Assembly: GCF_042659445.1 (NCBI RefSeq)
Contig: NZ_JBHSSR010000001.1
From: Macrococcoides epidermidis
GTDB lineage: Bacteria; Bacillota; Bacilli; Staphylococcales; Staphylococcaceae
DNA: 64,000 bases
Reading direction: 5' to 3' (one strand)
A program made the position numbers and the translations under genes. Positions 8,261-17,102 of the stretch are shown piece by piece. Below the pieces are notes generated by a model. The model searched no databases, was not told the DNA's origin, and worked only from the letters and a program-made list of their open reading frames with translations. Position 1 is the stretch's first letter. Each line of letters starts with the position of its first letter.

Positions 8261-10101
8261 TGAGTGAAAAATTTATATTATTTAATGATGAGCGCGTCGA
8301 TCCATCATTAATAATGACTTTGACTGACTTAGCCCAATTATTACGTGAAGATGAGACGGTGAAAGTAAACTTTCAGAAGTTTGCTTATTTTGACCTTGCA
8401 GAAAATACGATTAATGTAGCATTCAAATGGAAACATAGAGAACGTGAAGAAGAAATGAAATTATTAAAGAGTGACACAATATTACATGCTATTGGGTTTG
8501 AGTACACGGATTTAGACGTTGTAGAAGATGTACTTGAAGAGTCATTTCGAGTTAAAAGCTTCTTTCAGCAGCTCTTTATGATGATTGATGAATTTAGATT
8601 AATGCATTTAATCAGTGAAGAAAGACCTTTCACAAAGAAATTCTTTGATATACGCATTCGAGCAAAGTTAAAAGAGAATGAAAGCCAGATTAAATTTTAT
8701 CAGACAAAGGCGATGCCCACTGATGAATTATTTTTACAAATTGAACATGCATTACTGACAGATAATATCCTTTCTTTTCAGACAATGTTTTTTACGGAAC
8801 TTGAATATAGCATTCAGCTTGCCTTACAATCATTTTATGACTTAAAAAATACTGAAGATAGTGCAAATCTTGCAATAAGACTTATGCTATTAATTGAACC
8901 AAATTTAACGAAAGATATGTTAAACGCCTATTACCATATCCCGAAATTAGCATATATGAATGCTAAAGCTATTAAAAAAGCAAATTTAGATAAAGCGAAA
9001 CAAGACGTAGCAGAAATGGATGAATCAGAGTCAGTACAGACAAAACAACGTGATACAGAAACAAAGAGTGGTGCTTATCTTGAGACTGAAGTAACAGAAG
9101 GTTCGAACAGTAATAATATAAAAGAAAATGAGCGTGAAGGTGACGCAAGTGATGACATTACTGAGATGATGATGGGGAAAGGTAAGACAAAACCGCCTCA
9201 GACAGACGCAGAAGGTAATGATATTAGTGACATCGTCGGGGAAGAGAACATCAATACAAAGATAATTTGGAAAGAAACTGTGCAAGATGATAAAAGTCTG
9301 ACAATATATAATACATATAAAGAGGATGTATTAAAAGAGATAAAAACATTGGTCAACGTGATTAACAAAAGCGTCGATCATGAGGTCAGCGCAAAGCGTC
9401 AAGGATTGAGTAAAGGAAAATTAAGTCGTAACCTTACACAATGGTTTTTAGATGATCGCAAACGCGTATTTTATAAAGAAGATCAGAAATCCTATAAATT
9501 AGATGCAACGTTTATGTTATTAATTGATGCTTCTTATAGCATGGAAGATAAACTGGAAGAAACAAAAAAGGGTATCGTGTTGTTTCATGAGACATTACAA
9601 CAATTATCGATAAGACATGAAATTATGGCTTTCTCTGAAGATGGGTTTGAAGCGGATAAAAATATTCAGCCAAACATTTTAGAACAAATCATTACTTACC
9701 AAAATTCCTTACAAAATCAATATTCTCCAAATGTAGTGAGTTATAAGACAGGTGAGGATAATCGGGATGGTTTAGCGATTCGAATAGCTGGCAATATGTT
9801 AAAAGCACGTCAGGAAAAACAAAAATTTTTAATCGTATTCTCAGATGGTGAGCCATCAGCATTTGATTATGAATCGAATGGTATTATAGATACCCATGAT
9901 GCAGTAGTTGCGCTGCGAAAAGAAAATATATATGTCATCAATATTTTCTTAAGCCAGACAAAAATCGACGAAAATACGATGGCAACAATAAAAAATATTT
10001 ATAATGATTACTGCATCTTTGTGGAAGGTGTAGAAAAGTTACCAAGTGTGATACAGCCGCTTCTTAAAACTTTATTACTTCAAAGTATGAAACAATTTTA
10101 G
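8260..10101 (+). CDS. VWA-domain protein, partner of the MoxR ATPase
   Basis: A 613-aa protein with a C-terminal von Willebrand A domain (about 415-600). It carries a metal-ion-dependent adhesion site: D423-A-S-Y-S427 and a later SDGEPSA. The N-terminal half is helical and the middle (about 245-325) is acidic and low-complexity. This matches CobT/NorD-like VWA proteins that pair with MoxR ATPases. The ATG overlaps the stop of the ATPase gene by one base, so translation is coupled. The orthologous pair sits between odhAB and brnQ in staphylococci as I remember it, and its role is unassigned there too. No signal peptide, so probably cytoplasmic. Confidence 0.85.
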   Translation: MSEKFILFNDERVDPSLIMTLTDLAQLLREDETVKVNFQKFAYFDLAENTINVAFKWKHREREEEMKLLKSDTILHAIGFEYTDLDVVEDVLEESFRVKSFFQQLFMMIDEFRLMHLISEERPFTKKFFDIRIRAKLKENESQIKFYQTKAMPTDELFLQIEHALLTDNILSFQTMFFTELEYSIQLALQSFYDLKNTEDSANLAIRLMLLIEPNLTKDMLNAYYHIPKLAYMNAKAIKKANLDKAKQDVAEMDESESVQTKQRDTETKSGAYLETEVTEGSNSNNIKENEREGDASDDITEMMMGKGKTKPPQTDAEGNDISDIVGEENINTKIIWKETVQDDKSLTIYNTYKEDVLKEIKTLVNVINKSVDHEVSAKRQGLSKGKLSRNLTQWFLDDRKRVFYKEDQKSYKLDATFMLLIDASYSMEDKLEETKKGIVLFHETLQQLSIRHEIMAFSEDGFEADKNIQPNILEQIITYQNSLQNQYSPNVVSYKTGEDNRDGLAIRIAGNMLKARQEKQKFLIVFSDGEPSAFDYESNGIIDTHDAVVALRKENIYVINIFLSQTKIDENTMATIKNIYNDYCIFVEGVEKLPSVIQPLLKTLLLQSMKQF

Positions 10102-10108
10102 GATAATT

Positions 10109-10143
10109 ATACACACATATTAACGGTGTGTGTATTTTTTTTA
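10109..10143 (+). terminator. Terminator of the MoxR/VWA operon
   Basis: Arms ATACACAC (10109-10116) and GTGTGTAT (10128-10135) are followed by a T run, 7 bases after the stop codon. Confidence 0.85.
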
Positions 10144-10186
10144 AATTTTCTGAAAAGTTATAGACTTTATGCGTTTAAAGTGATAG

Positions 10187-10211
10187 TATAATTAACATTA
10201 AAGTAAGGAGG
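10187..10211 (+). promoter_or_regulatory. brnQ promoter -10 and Shine-Dalgarno
   Basis: TATAAT at 10187-10192 and AAGGAGG at 10205-10211 precede the brnQ ATG (10219), leaving a very short 5' UTR. No convincing -35 is visible 17 bases upstream. Confidence 0.5.
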
Positions 10212-10218
10212 TCATCCC

Positions 10219-11547
10219 ATGAATAAGAATACTTGGGTCGTAGGTTTTATGTTATTTGCAATATTTTTTGGAGCGGGTAATTTAATTTTTCCGCCAAATT
10301 TAGGTTTTGCTAGTGGTCAATTTTTCTGGCCGGCAATTGTTGGTTTTATTTTAACAGGGGTAGGCTTACCTTTACTTGGTATTATCGTCGGATCTTTAGA
10401 TGAATCAGGTTATAAAGGTGTACTTCATAGAATTAATCCGGTATTTGGAATCTTATTTCTGTCAGCAGTATATTTAACGATTGGACCATTATTTGCTATT
10501 CCGAGAACAGGTGCAACATCTTACGAAATGGCTGTGTTACCATTTTTAAAAGCACCATCTGCAATGTCTTTATTGATTTTTACTATTATATTCTTTGGAA
10601 TTACATTATGGTTAGCGATTAATCCATCTAAAATGGTAGATAGAGTAGGAGCAATCTTAACACCACTATTACTGATTTCTATTATTGCTTTAGTTGTGGT
10701 AAGTATCTTCTCATTATTTGATACTTCACCAGTGAAGGCGCAAGCTGATGTTTATACGAATTTAAATACAAGTTTCTTTAGCGGGTTTACTAGTGGATAT
10801 CAAACAATGGATGCAATTGCAGCGATTGCATTCTCAGTAATTGTTATTAATGCGATTAAAGATAAAGGTATTACAAAAGAAACTGGTTTATTTAAACAAA
10901 CGGTATTAGCAGGCATCATTGCTGCGATTGCATTAGGTTTCATTTACTTAACTTTAGGATGGATTGGTAGTCACTATCATTTATCAGCTGCACAACTTTC
11001 AGAAATTAAGAAAAATGAATTAGATTTAGGTACATATATTTTAACGCACGTTGCACATGATACATTCGGCACTTTCGGTAAGCTGTTAATTGGAATCATA
11101 GTAAGCTTAGCTTGTTTAACAACTTCAACAGGTTTAGTTGTTGCTGTAAGTGAATATTTCAATGAAATATTCCCGAAAATATCTTATAAAACATATGCAA
11201 TTACTTTTACATTATTTAGTTTTATATTAGCGAACCAAGGATTAAAAGCAGTAATTGAAAAATCAATTCCTGTATTATTAATCTTGTATCCTATAGCGAT
11301 GACCTTAGTATTAATTATGTTAGTCGCAAAATTTGTACCAACACCATTACTAGCATTTCAAATTCCGATTATATTAGTAACGATTGTTTCTGTTTTATCT
11401 GTACTGAGTGCAGAATTTAATATTTTTCCTTTTATGAATGCATTACCTTTAAAAGCACAATCAATGGAATGGCTAATATTTGCTGTAGTTGGATATATCA
11501 TCGGTTATGTATTAGGATTAAGACAAACTAAAATTGCATATAAATAA
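10219..11547 (+). CDS. brnQ: Branched-chain amino acid transporter BrnQ
   Basis: A 442-aa integral membrane protein with about 12 hydrophobic segments. It belongs to the LIVCS family of Na+/H+-coupled leucine, isoleucine and valine importers. Recognisable stretches are the N-terminal FMLFAIFFGAGNLIFPP, the GPLFAIPRTGATSYE loop (about residues 91-106) and SGYQTMDAIAAIAFS (about 193-207). Single gene with its own promoter, AAGGAGG ribosome site and bidirectional terminator. Staphylococci carry several BrnQ paralogues; which one this corresponds to needs a tree, although one staphylococcal copy also lies in this neighbourhood. Confidence 0.93.
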   Translation: MNKNTWVVGFMLFAIFFGAGNLIFPPNLGFASGQFFWPAIVGFILTGVGLPLLGIIVGSLDESGYKGVLHRINPVFGILFLSAVYLTIGPLFAIPRTGATSYEMAVLPFLKAPSAMSLLIFTIIFFGITLWLAINPSKMVDRVGAILTPLLLISIIALVVVSIFSLFDTSPVKAQADVYTNLNTSFFSGFTSGYQTMDAIAAIAFSVIVINAIKDKGITKETGLFKQTVLAGIIAAIALGFIYLTLGWIGSHYHLSAAQLSEIKKNELDLGTYILTHVAHDTFGTFGKLLIGIIVSLACLTTSTGLVVAVSEYFNEIFPKISYKTYAITFTLFSFILANQGLKAVIEKSIPVLLILYPIAMTLVLIMLVAKFVPTPLLAFQIPIILVTIVSVLSVLSAEFNIFPFMNALPLKAQSMEWLIFAVVGYIIGYVLGLRQTKIAYK

Positions 11548-11551
11548 ATGA

Positions 11552-11592
11552 AGACCTAAGACGTTTGAATTAACGTCTTAGGTCTCTTTATT
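11552..11592. terminator. Bidirectional terminator between brnQ and telA
   Basis: A perfect 14-bp stem (AGACCTAAGACGTT 11552-11565 with 11572-11585, loop of 6). T-rich sequence follows on the plus strand and A-rich sequence precedes it, so it can serve both convergent genes. Confidence 0.9.
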
Positions 11593-12752
11593 TAATAATT
11601 ACGATTTTGTTGATCCTGTTGTAATTGGAGTAATTGTTGTTTTAAATCCTGTTCCATTTTGCCAAGTTCTATTTCAGCTGCACGTCGTTTTTCACTACCT
11701 TGTTGTTGAATAGTTAAGGTTTCACGTATCGTATCAACGATGTTTTGTTGTGTGGTTTTTAAAGTATCTAATTCTACAATGCCACGTTCGTTTTCTTCTG
11801 CTGTTCTTATTGTATTCATCTTAAGCATTTCTGAATTTTTAAGCAGTAGTTCGTTCGTTGTATTCGTAACCTGTTGTTGTGCTTTAGACGCTTTCTGCTG
11901 ATGTAATAAACTCATGGCGATTGCCATCTGATTTTTCCATAATGGAATACTTGTTAGAATTGAACTTTGAATTTTCTCGGCTAGTGTTTGATTGACATCC
12001 TGAATCATTCTAATTTGTGGGGCAGATTGTAAAGTGATTTGACGTGATAATTTCAAATCATAGATACGTTTGTCTAAACGATTAAGGTAATGTCTAAGAT
12101 CATTAACATCTTGTACAATCATCTGATCATTTGATGCTAATGCACGTTGCTCTAACTCAGGAAGCATTACGGTCTGAATTTCTTCACGTTTTTCTTCAGC
12201 AGCGATGATAAACATATCTAAAGCTTCAAAATATGCTTTGTTTTCTTCATATAAGCGGTCTAACATATGTACATCTCTTAATAATACATCTTTAGAATTT
12301 TGAAGCTGTACTGATATACGATCGATTTGTCCTGAAACCGACTGATATCTAGAAATTAACTCATTGACTGATTTAGAAACGCGTTTAAATAATTTTTTAA
12401 ACTTACTTTTTTCGACTTGTGAAATTTCATCTGGATCAACTTCTTTTAATTTTTTCATTAATTGATCAAGGCTGTCACCAATTGAACCTACATCTTTTTT
12501 TTGTACTTCATCTAATATTTGATGAGAAAATGTAGAAAGTTTTTGTTGTGCACTTGCGCCATATAATAATAAATTTTCATTATCGAGAGGTTTAATCTGA
12601 TTTTTAATCTGGTTGATTTTTTCGCGTTTTTCAGGAGAAAGGGTTTCAGTTTGATATGTAGTTAAATTATTTTTCTTTTGTTCCGGTTGTAACACTGCAT
12701 TGCTTTCAAATGGATTTGCCGTTAAATCATTAAGTAACTCGTTTTCATTCAT
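11592..12752 (-). CDS. telA: TelA-family protein (toxic anion resistance)
   Basis: A 386-aa protein, helical and coiled-coil throughout, without membrane segments, belonging to the TelA family first linked to tellurite tolerance. The Gln-rich end (LKQQLLQLQQDQQ) and the VNQTLAEKIQSSILTSIPLWKNQMAIAMSL stretch are family-typical. It is the second gene of an xpaC-telA operon: its ATG overlaps the end of xpaC by 8 bases. In relatives the pair has been tied to envelope stress and antimicrobial tolerance rather than to tellurite alone. The length equals the staphylococcal protein (about 378 aa). Confidence 0.9.
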   Translation of the reverse strand: MNENELLNDLTANPFESNAVLQPEQKKNNLTTYQTETLSPEKREKINQIKNQIKPLDNENLLLYGASAQQKLSTFSHQILDEVQKKDVGSIGDSLDQLMKKLKEVDPDEISQVEKSKFKKLFKRVSKSVNELISRYQSVSGQIDRISVQLQNSKDVLLRDVHMLDRLYEENKAYFEALDMFIIAAEEKREEIQTVMLPELEQRALASNDQMIVQDVNDLRHYLNRLDKRIYDLKLSRQITLQSAPQIRMIQDVNQTLAEKIQSSILTSIPLWKNQMAIAMSLLHQQKASKAQQQVTNTTNELLLKNSEMLKMNTIRTAEENERGIVELDTLKTTQQNIVDTIRETLTIQQQGSEKRRAAEIELGKMEQDLKQQLLQLQQDQQNRNY

Positions 12753-13527
12753 TTATATCTTTCCTTTCGTTTACATGTGCATATTGTTTAGAACGTTTAA
12801 AATTAACAGGCACACGTTCCTCATAATCTAAAGCCTGCTGTTTGTTTGTACTATGTTTATAACTATGATTGACATTTTCGTGGTTCGCATTGTCACTTTG
12901 AATCGGTATTTGATGGCCGGACTTCTGAATAGAAGCGAGATCGATTTCGACTTTCATCTGTTCATAGTCACTTGAATTTAATGCTTTTAAGTCTGCCTGC
13001 AAAGTTCTTTTTAATTCTTCAAGTGTTAAACGCGCATTATAAAGCAACTGCTTATCTTCAGCTGTCTTATGCGGCATTCTTGATAAATATAAAAACTGAT
13101 CTAATAAATTTACTGTATTATCTAAATGAGAAAAAAAGAAGCTATCAACTTTAAAAAACTTCTTAGGATCTTTTTGCACTGATTTATAAATTGTGCGTGC
13201 GAGTTTATTAATTTCATTTACATTGCGAAAATCAGTTACAGAACGTACTTTTTTATATTGAACTAATAATTGTTTGATCTTTGGTTCAGCAATCTTCATC
13301 TGCTGTCTGATATATTTATAGTCTTGTTTTGTAACACCCATCTCTTTTAAATATTTATTACCAGTCGTCATCTGGATAGGTAAGAATGCACCTAGATAAC
13401 CACCCGCCATAACAAGTGAATCAAGCCACATATCAAACTGAAAAAAATTCATGCTGATAAACCCTGTCAATAGTGCGATTGGTACTGCAAATATCGCACC
13501 AAAAATATACGATGCATTGTATTTCAT
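12745..13527 (-). CDS. xpaC: XpaC-family membrane protein
   Basis: A 260-aa XpaC-like protein, called 5-bromo-4-chloroindolyl phosphate hydrolysis protein in older annotations. Two N-terminal membrane segments (about residues 5-23 and 31-48) are followed by a helical cytoplasmic domain and a Gln/Asn/His-rich tail. The frame stays open to 13635, but that would overlap acyP by 86 bases. The ATG at 13527 has an AAAGGA Shine-Dalgarno and gives MKYNASYIFGAIFAV. Translationally coupled to telA downstream; acyP lies 22 bases upstream on the same strand, so all three may share a transcript. Confidence 0.87.
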   Translation of the reverse strand: MKYNASYIFGAIFAVPIALLTGFISMNFFQFDMWLDSLVMAGGYLGAFLPIQMTTGNKYLKEMGVTKQDYKYIRQQMKIAEPKIKQLLVQYKKVRSVTDFRNVNEINKLARTIYKSVQKDPKKFFKVDSFFFSHLDNTVNLLDQFLYLSRMPHKTAEDKQLLYNARLTLEELKRTLQADLKALNSSDYEQMKVEIDLASIQKSGHQIPIQSDNANHENVNHSYKHSTNKQQALDYEERVPVNFKRSKQYAHVNERKDINE

Positions 13528-13549
13528 CTCATCATTTCCTTTAAATATA

Positions 13550-13819
13550 TTATATCGTTTTAAACTGTTTAAATTGTTGCTCTGGTATATCATTAATCTC
13601 ATAAGATTGTACGCGAGACATTGGAGAAGCACCACGAATAACTTTGTCTGTAAAAGTATCTAAGTCTGAATTTTCTCCGGTTGCATAAATCTCAACATAA
13701 TCATCTACATTCTGAACCGTGCCAGTGATATTATTATCTTTCGCATGTTGCGCTGTGAAGTAACGAAATCCCACACCTTGTACACGTCCAAAAACTTTAA
13801 TTTGTATTGTTTTCATCAT
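13550..13819 (-). CDS. acyP: Acylphosphatase
   Basis: A small (89-aa) enzyme hydrolysing carboxyl-phosphate bonds of acyl phosphates. The signature GRVQGVGFRYFTAQHA (about residues 11-26) contains the catalytic Arg of GFR, and the catalytic Asn is in GTVQNVDDYVEI. The length matches family members (about 90). Two adjacent ATGs (13819 and 13816) both suit the AGAGGTGA ribosome site, so the start could be one codon later. It lies divergently from the DUF1033-like gene. Confidence 0.93.
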   Translation of the reverse strand: MMKTIQIKVFGRVQGVGFRYFTAQHAKDNNITGTVQNVDDYVEIYATGENSDLDTFTDKVIRGASPMSRVQSYEINDIPEQQFKQFKTI

Positions 13820-13943
13820 ACTTCACCTCTTATCACTATTATATGTAAAAAGACTCAAAACACCTAATAAATCGCATTTGTAAGGTGATTTACTTGAAAA
13901 TATGAAATAAACAGAAGATAATCTTTTTAATGGGGTGAAAAAG

Positions 13944-14240
13944 ATGTATGAAATCATAACAATAAGAGCAGATTATGAAGGATGGTGGCTGTTTGAAGAT
14001 TATCGAGAGAAAGCTACCGAAATAAAAAGTTTTTCACAATTATCTGAAGCAAAAAGCTATTATAATGAGCAATTAGTAATGTTAAGACAGCATTTTTGCA
14101 ATGAATTAGTTGGAAAGTATGATATACATGCTTTTTATAACAATTGTGAAATCGAATTCTGTGAAGATTGCGATGATGATGTTCAAATTTTTCATAGTGT
14201 TTTATTTCTTGATAATGGGGAAATATATCAATATCGTTGA
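13944..14240 (+). CDS. DUF1033-family small protein
   Basis: A 98-aa protein resembling DUF1033, a Firmicute family of unknown function. It shows the aromatic N-terminus YEIITIRADYEGWWLFEDY and a Cys/Asp-rich stretch (NNCEIEFCEDCDDDVQIF). The CxxC-like cysteines could bind metal, but that is speculative. The frame is open from a GTG at 13935, but that GTG is part of the Shine-Dalgarno GGGGTGA; the ATG at 13944 is better spaced. Monocistronic, between acyP (divergent) and cspA. No motif suggests catalysis. Confidence 0.75.
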   Translation: MYEIITIRADYEGWWLFEDYREKATEIKSFSQLSEAKSYYNEQLVMLRQHFCNELVGKYDIHAFYNNCEIEFCEDCDDDVQIFHSVLFLDNGEIYQYR

Positions 14241-14387
14241 AATAATAATAAATACTATATAAATGATAAAAAAGATAATTAAAATTTTTTTATTATTACA
14301 GTAAAGTAAAATTTGTAAAGTGTTTAAATTTACAGAATATTGTATTGATTTATGATTATCGGTATTTTATAATTATTTATAGCAATA

Positions 14388-14458
14388 TGATTATTCCATA
14401 TTACAAAGTAAATATATTTATTCACTTTTTTATTTATTTTGTAATATGTGAATAATCA
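14388..14458 (+). promoter_or_regulatory. Long hairpin in the cspA 5' UTR
   Basis: Arms 14388-14407 and 14438-14458 pair over about 19 bp, with one small internal bulge (TGATTATTC with GAATAATCA, ATATTACAAA with TTTGTAATAT), leaving an AU-rich loop of about 30 bases. It ends 22 bases before the cspA Shine-Dalgarno. From the literature as I remember it, the S. aureus cspA leader also folds into a long hairpin that is cleaved by RNase III to raise translation. Function here is inferred by analogy. Confidence 0.7.
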
Positions 14459-14493
14459 CATATTGAATTAATATAGTGTGGAGGTTTCTAATT

Positions 14494-14694
14494 ATGAAAC
14501 AAGGTACAGTTAAATGGTTTAACGCAGAAAAAGGATTTGGATTCATCGAAATCGAAGGAGAAAACGACGTATTCGTTCACTTCTCAGCGATTAATCAAGA
14601 AGGATACAAATCATTAGAAGAAGGACAAGCAGTAGAATTCGAAGTGGTTGAGGGCGATCGTGGACCACAAGCTGCAAACGTTGTAAAATTATAA
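14494..14694 (+). CDS. cspA: Cold shock protein CspA
   Basis: A 66-aa nucleic-acid chaperone of the OB-fold cold-shock family. It has RNP1-like KGFGFIE and RNP2-like VFVHFSAI motifs and the invariant start KQGTVKWFNAEKGFG. The GTG at 14476 in the same frame is too far upstream; GTGGAGG (14478-14484) sets the ATG at 14494. In S. aureus the homologue is also known as msaB and acts as a global post-transcriptional regulator. It carries a long structured 5' UTR and a strong terminator. The nearly bulge-free coding sequence and optimal codons fit high expression. Confidence 0.96.
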   Translation: MKQGTVKWFNAEKGFGFIEIEGENDVFVHFSAINQEGYKSLEEGQAVEFEVVEGDRGPQAANVVKL

Positions 14695-14724
14695 TTTTAA
14701 TGCAATAAATTATATATGAACGTT

Positions 14725-14763
14725 AGAAAGACACCCTGGTTTTTCCAGGGTGTCTTTCTTTTA
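14725..14763. terminator. Bidirectional terminator between cspA and lysA
   Basis: A perfect 15-bp stem (AGAAAGACACCCTGG 14725-14739 with 14745-14759) with a T5 loop. T-rich on the plus side; it lies just beyond the lysA stop, so it also ends the lysine operon. Confidence 0.93.
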
Positions 14764-14769
14764 CTTATT

Positions 14770-16041
14770 TTATTGTACTTCGTTAGCAATTAAATGTTTA
14801 AGAGACTGTCTTTTAATGACTTCACGTACCCCTTGTTCTGAAACAAAGACAACAGCAGGCTTAAGCATCTGATTATAATTAGATGACATTGAATAATGAT
14901 AAGCGCCTGTTGATTTCACACATAATGTATCACCACGCTTCGTTGAAACGGGTAGGGCGGTATTACGTGCGATAATATCACTAGATTCGCATAACTTTCC
15001 TGCTACAGTTACATTTTCAGTTTGATTTTCTTCACGATCTACTAATTCGAGTTCATATTGTGCATCATAAAGTGCAGTCCTGATATGATCGCTCATACCA
15101 CCATCGATAGATATATATTTATTTGTTTCAGGTATTGACTTTACAGTTCCAACCTCATAAAGTGTTATCCCAGCTTCACCGACGATTGAGCGTCCTGGTT
15201 CTAAAGAGATTTCTGGTATTTTATAATCAATTTTGTTACATGTATCAATTAACGTCTCAGTTATGGCTTTAATACCATCTTCAATAGGATAACTGATATC
15301 TTCAGATATATATTTTATACTGAAGCCACCCCCGATATTTAAAACTTTAATTTCAATATTATTTTCTTTTAACCAATGAATAACGATTTGTATTGTTTCT
15401 ATCGTTCCAGTTGATTCGAATATTTGAGAGCCAATATGAAAATGTATACCATAAAAGTCAATATGGCTTGCTTCCTGAATGTGCTTTATGCCCTGTAATG
15501 CAAGTCCGTGTTTAATACTTAAACCAAATTTACTATCTTCTTGTCCAGTCTGGATAAATTCATGTGTATGTGCTTCTACACCTGGATTTACGCGTAATAC
15601 AGCTTTAACAGTACTATTCTTACGTTTAGCGATATTATTGATGCGTTCAATTTCATCAATTGCATCAATCACAAAGTATTCAACACCCGCTTCAATCGCA
15701 TATACAATTTCATGATCTGTCTTATTGTTACCGTGGAAATGGATTTTTTGCGGATCAAATTGAGCTGTAAGGGCAGAATAAAGTTCTCCTTCTGATACGA
15801 CATCTAATCCCATATGTTCTTCCTGCATCAGTTTAAATAATTGAATAGATGTAAATGCTTTTGATGCATATGAAATCGTATAAGTTAATCCTGAAGCTTG
15901 TAATGCTTCATGGAAACGTCTGCATTGATTACGGATTAATGATTCGTCATATACGAATAAAGGTGTACCATATTGTTCTTTTATATCTAGTAATGAATGG
16001 CCGTGTATTGTTAGTACGCCTTGTTCTCTTGTTAAATTCAC
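14770..16041 (-). CDS. lysA: Diaminopimelate decarboxylase
   Basis: Last step of lysine synthesis: meso-diaminopimelate to lysine plus CO2. PLP enzyme of the group IV decarboxylase (alanine-racemase-like barrel) family. The Schiff-base lysine is K61 in YASKA; phosphate-binding GGGFSIKY and EPGRSIVGEAG follow; the active-site Cys is in GKLCESSDII. 423 aa, normal length. The GTG start overlaps the alr stop (GTGA) with GGAGG just upstream, so it is translationally coupled. Last gene of the riboswitch-controlled lysC operon. Confidence 0.95.
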   Translation of the reverse strand: MNLTREQGVLTIHGHSLLDIKEQYGTPLFVYDESLIRNQCRRFHEALQASGLTYTISYASKAFTSIQLFKLMQEEHMGLDVVSEGELYSALTAQFDPQKIHFHGNNKTDHEIVYAIEAGVEYFVIDAIDEIERINNIAKRKNSTVKAVLRVNPGVEAHTHEFIQTGQEDSKFGLSIKHGLALQGIKHIQEASHIDFYGIHFHIGSQIFESTGTIETIQIVIHWLKENNIEIKVLNIGGGFSIKYISEDISYPIEDGIKAITETLIDTCNKIDYKIPEISLEPGRSIVGEAGITLYEVGTVKSIPETNKYISIDGGMSDHIRTALYDAQYELELVDREENQTENVTVAGKLCESSDIIARNTALPVSTKRGDTLCVKSTGAYHYSMSSNYNQMLKPAVVFVSEQGVREVIKRQSLKHLIANEVQ

Positions 16042-17102
16042 TGTGTAACCTCCAGTAATAGTGTATTGTGATTGAGTGCAGAAAGCTGTTCAGAATTAGC
16101 ACCCACACCTAAAAATGTATATTCATCGATACGCATCTGTTCATGATATAAATAAACGATATCATTCGGTTTTACGTGTTCATCGACTTCAACAAACATA
16201 TGACTCATCATCAGCGCTTTAATAGGATAACGTCTGTTATTAATCAGGCAGTCATGCTTTGCGCGTGTTCTTAAAATACCGTCACCGTATCCAATAGCCA
16301 CGACTGCTAATCGCGTATCTTTTTGAGCAGTAAATGCGAAACTGTAGCCAGCGGACTGCCCGGATTTTATTTCACGAATCTGTATAACATGACTTGATAT
16401 ACGTAATGATTGTCTGGTTATCGTTTCCGGTAAACTCGAATAGGGACGAGAGCCATAAAGAATGATGCCAAGTCGTAAATGTGTATGTTGTGATAATAGA
16501 CCATCTTCACGAACGTAGCTTGCACTGTTTTGTGCATGTATGACTTCAAATGAATGGAGCGGAGCCAGAGTGTTTACTACGTCTAACCAGTCCTTCTTTT
16601 CAGTTTCATAATCTGTAACTTCGAATTCATCGGCATATCCAAAATGTGTCCACAATCCTTTAATATCAATATCAGGATATTGTGCTTTAATGATTACTAG
16701 TGTTTCCTGCATTTCAGCAATTGATTTAAAACCTGAACGATGTAACAAATTCTCAAATTCCATATGAAGTGGGATGCCATAAAGTTCATCGCTGTATTGC
16801 TCAAAAAATTGTGTTGATGGCAGTGTCATTTCTATGTTATATCGTCTTAAACTTTCGAAATCCGTGACTGGATTCATTAGGAAGATACTACATGTATTAT
16901 TATAGTTACGAATAGCAATTGCTTCTTCTAAGCTTGTCGTACTGAAATATTTAATACCACAAGCTGTCATGCAATCTAACGTAAATTCAAGGCCATAATT
17001 ATAAGCATTATTTTTAACGACAGCAATTACTGGATTATCTTTAATGACCTGTTTGATGTTTTCCGTAAACTGTGTTTGATTAATTTCCCATTTAGCACTC
17101 AT
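16038..17102 (-). CDS. alr: Alanine racemase-type protein in the lysine operon (Alr2-like)
   Basis: A PLP-dependent amino-acid racemase of the alanine racemase family, 354 aa. The Schiff-base lysine is K30 in AVVKNNAYNYG, and the second catalytic region is AVVAIGYGDGILR. The pocket motif reads KNNAYNYG instead of the common KANAYGHG, so the substrate may differ from alanine. S. aureus also has a second racemase gene (alr2) here between hipO and lysA. Its place in a lysine/diaminopimelate operon is conserved but unexplained; a role in racemising other amino acids or supplying D-Ala are both possible. Overlaps hipO by 11 bases and lysA by 4. Confidence 0.88.
   Translation of the reverse strand: MSAKWEINQTQFTENIKQVIKDNPVIAVVKNNAYNYGLEFTLDCMTACGIKYFSTTSLEEAIAIRNYNNTCSIFLMNPVTDFESLRRYNIEMTLPSTQFFEQYSDELYGIPLHMEFENLLHRSGFKSIAEMQETLVIIKAQYPDIDIKGLWTHFGYADEFEVTDYETEKKDWLDVVNTLAPLHSFEVIHAQNSASYVREDGLLSQHTHLRLGIILYGSRPYSSLPETITRQSLRISSHVIQIREIKSGQSAGYSFAFTAQKDTRLAVVAIGYGDGILRTRAKHDCLINNRRYPIKALMMSHMFVEVDEHVKPNDIVYLYHEQMRIDEYTFLGVGANSEQLSALNHNTLLLEVTQ

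Noticed and set aside
13528..13635. N-terminal extension of XpaC
   Set aside because: It would overlap acyP by 86 bases and has no homologous residues; ATG 13527 has a good ribosome site.
13935..13943. GTG start for the DUF1033-like gene
   Set aside because: The GTG is part of the Shine-Dalgarno of the ATG at 13944.
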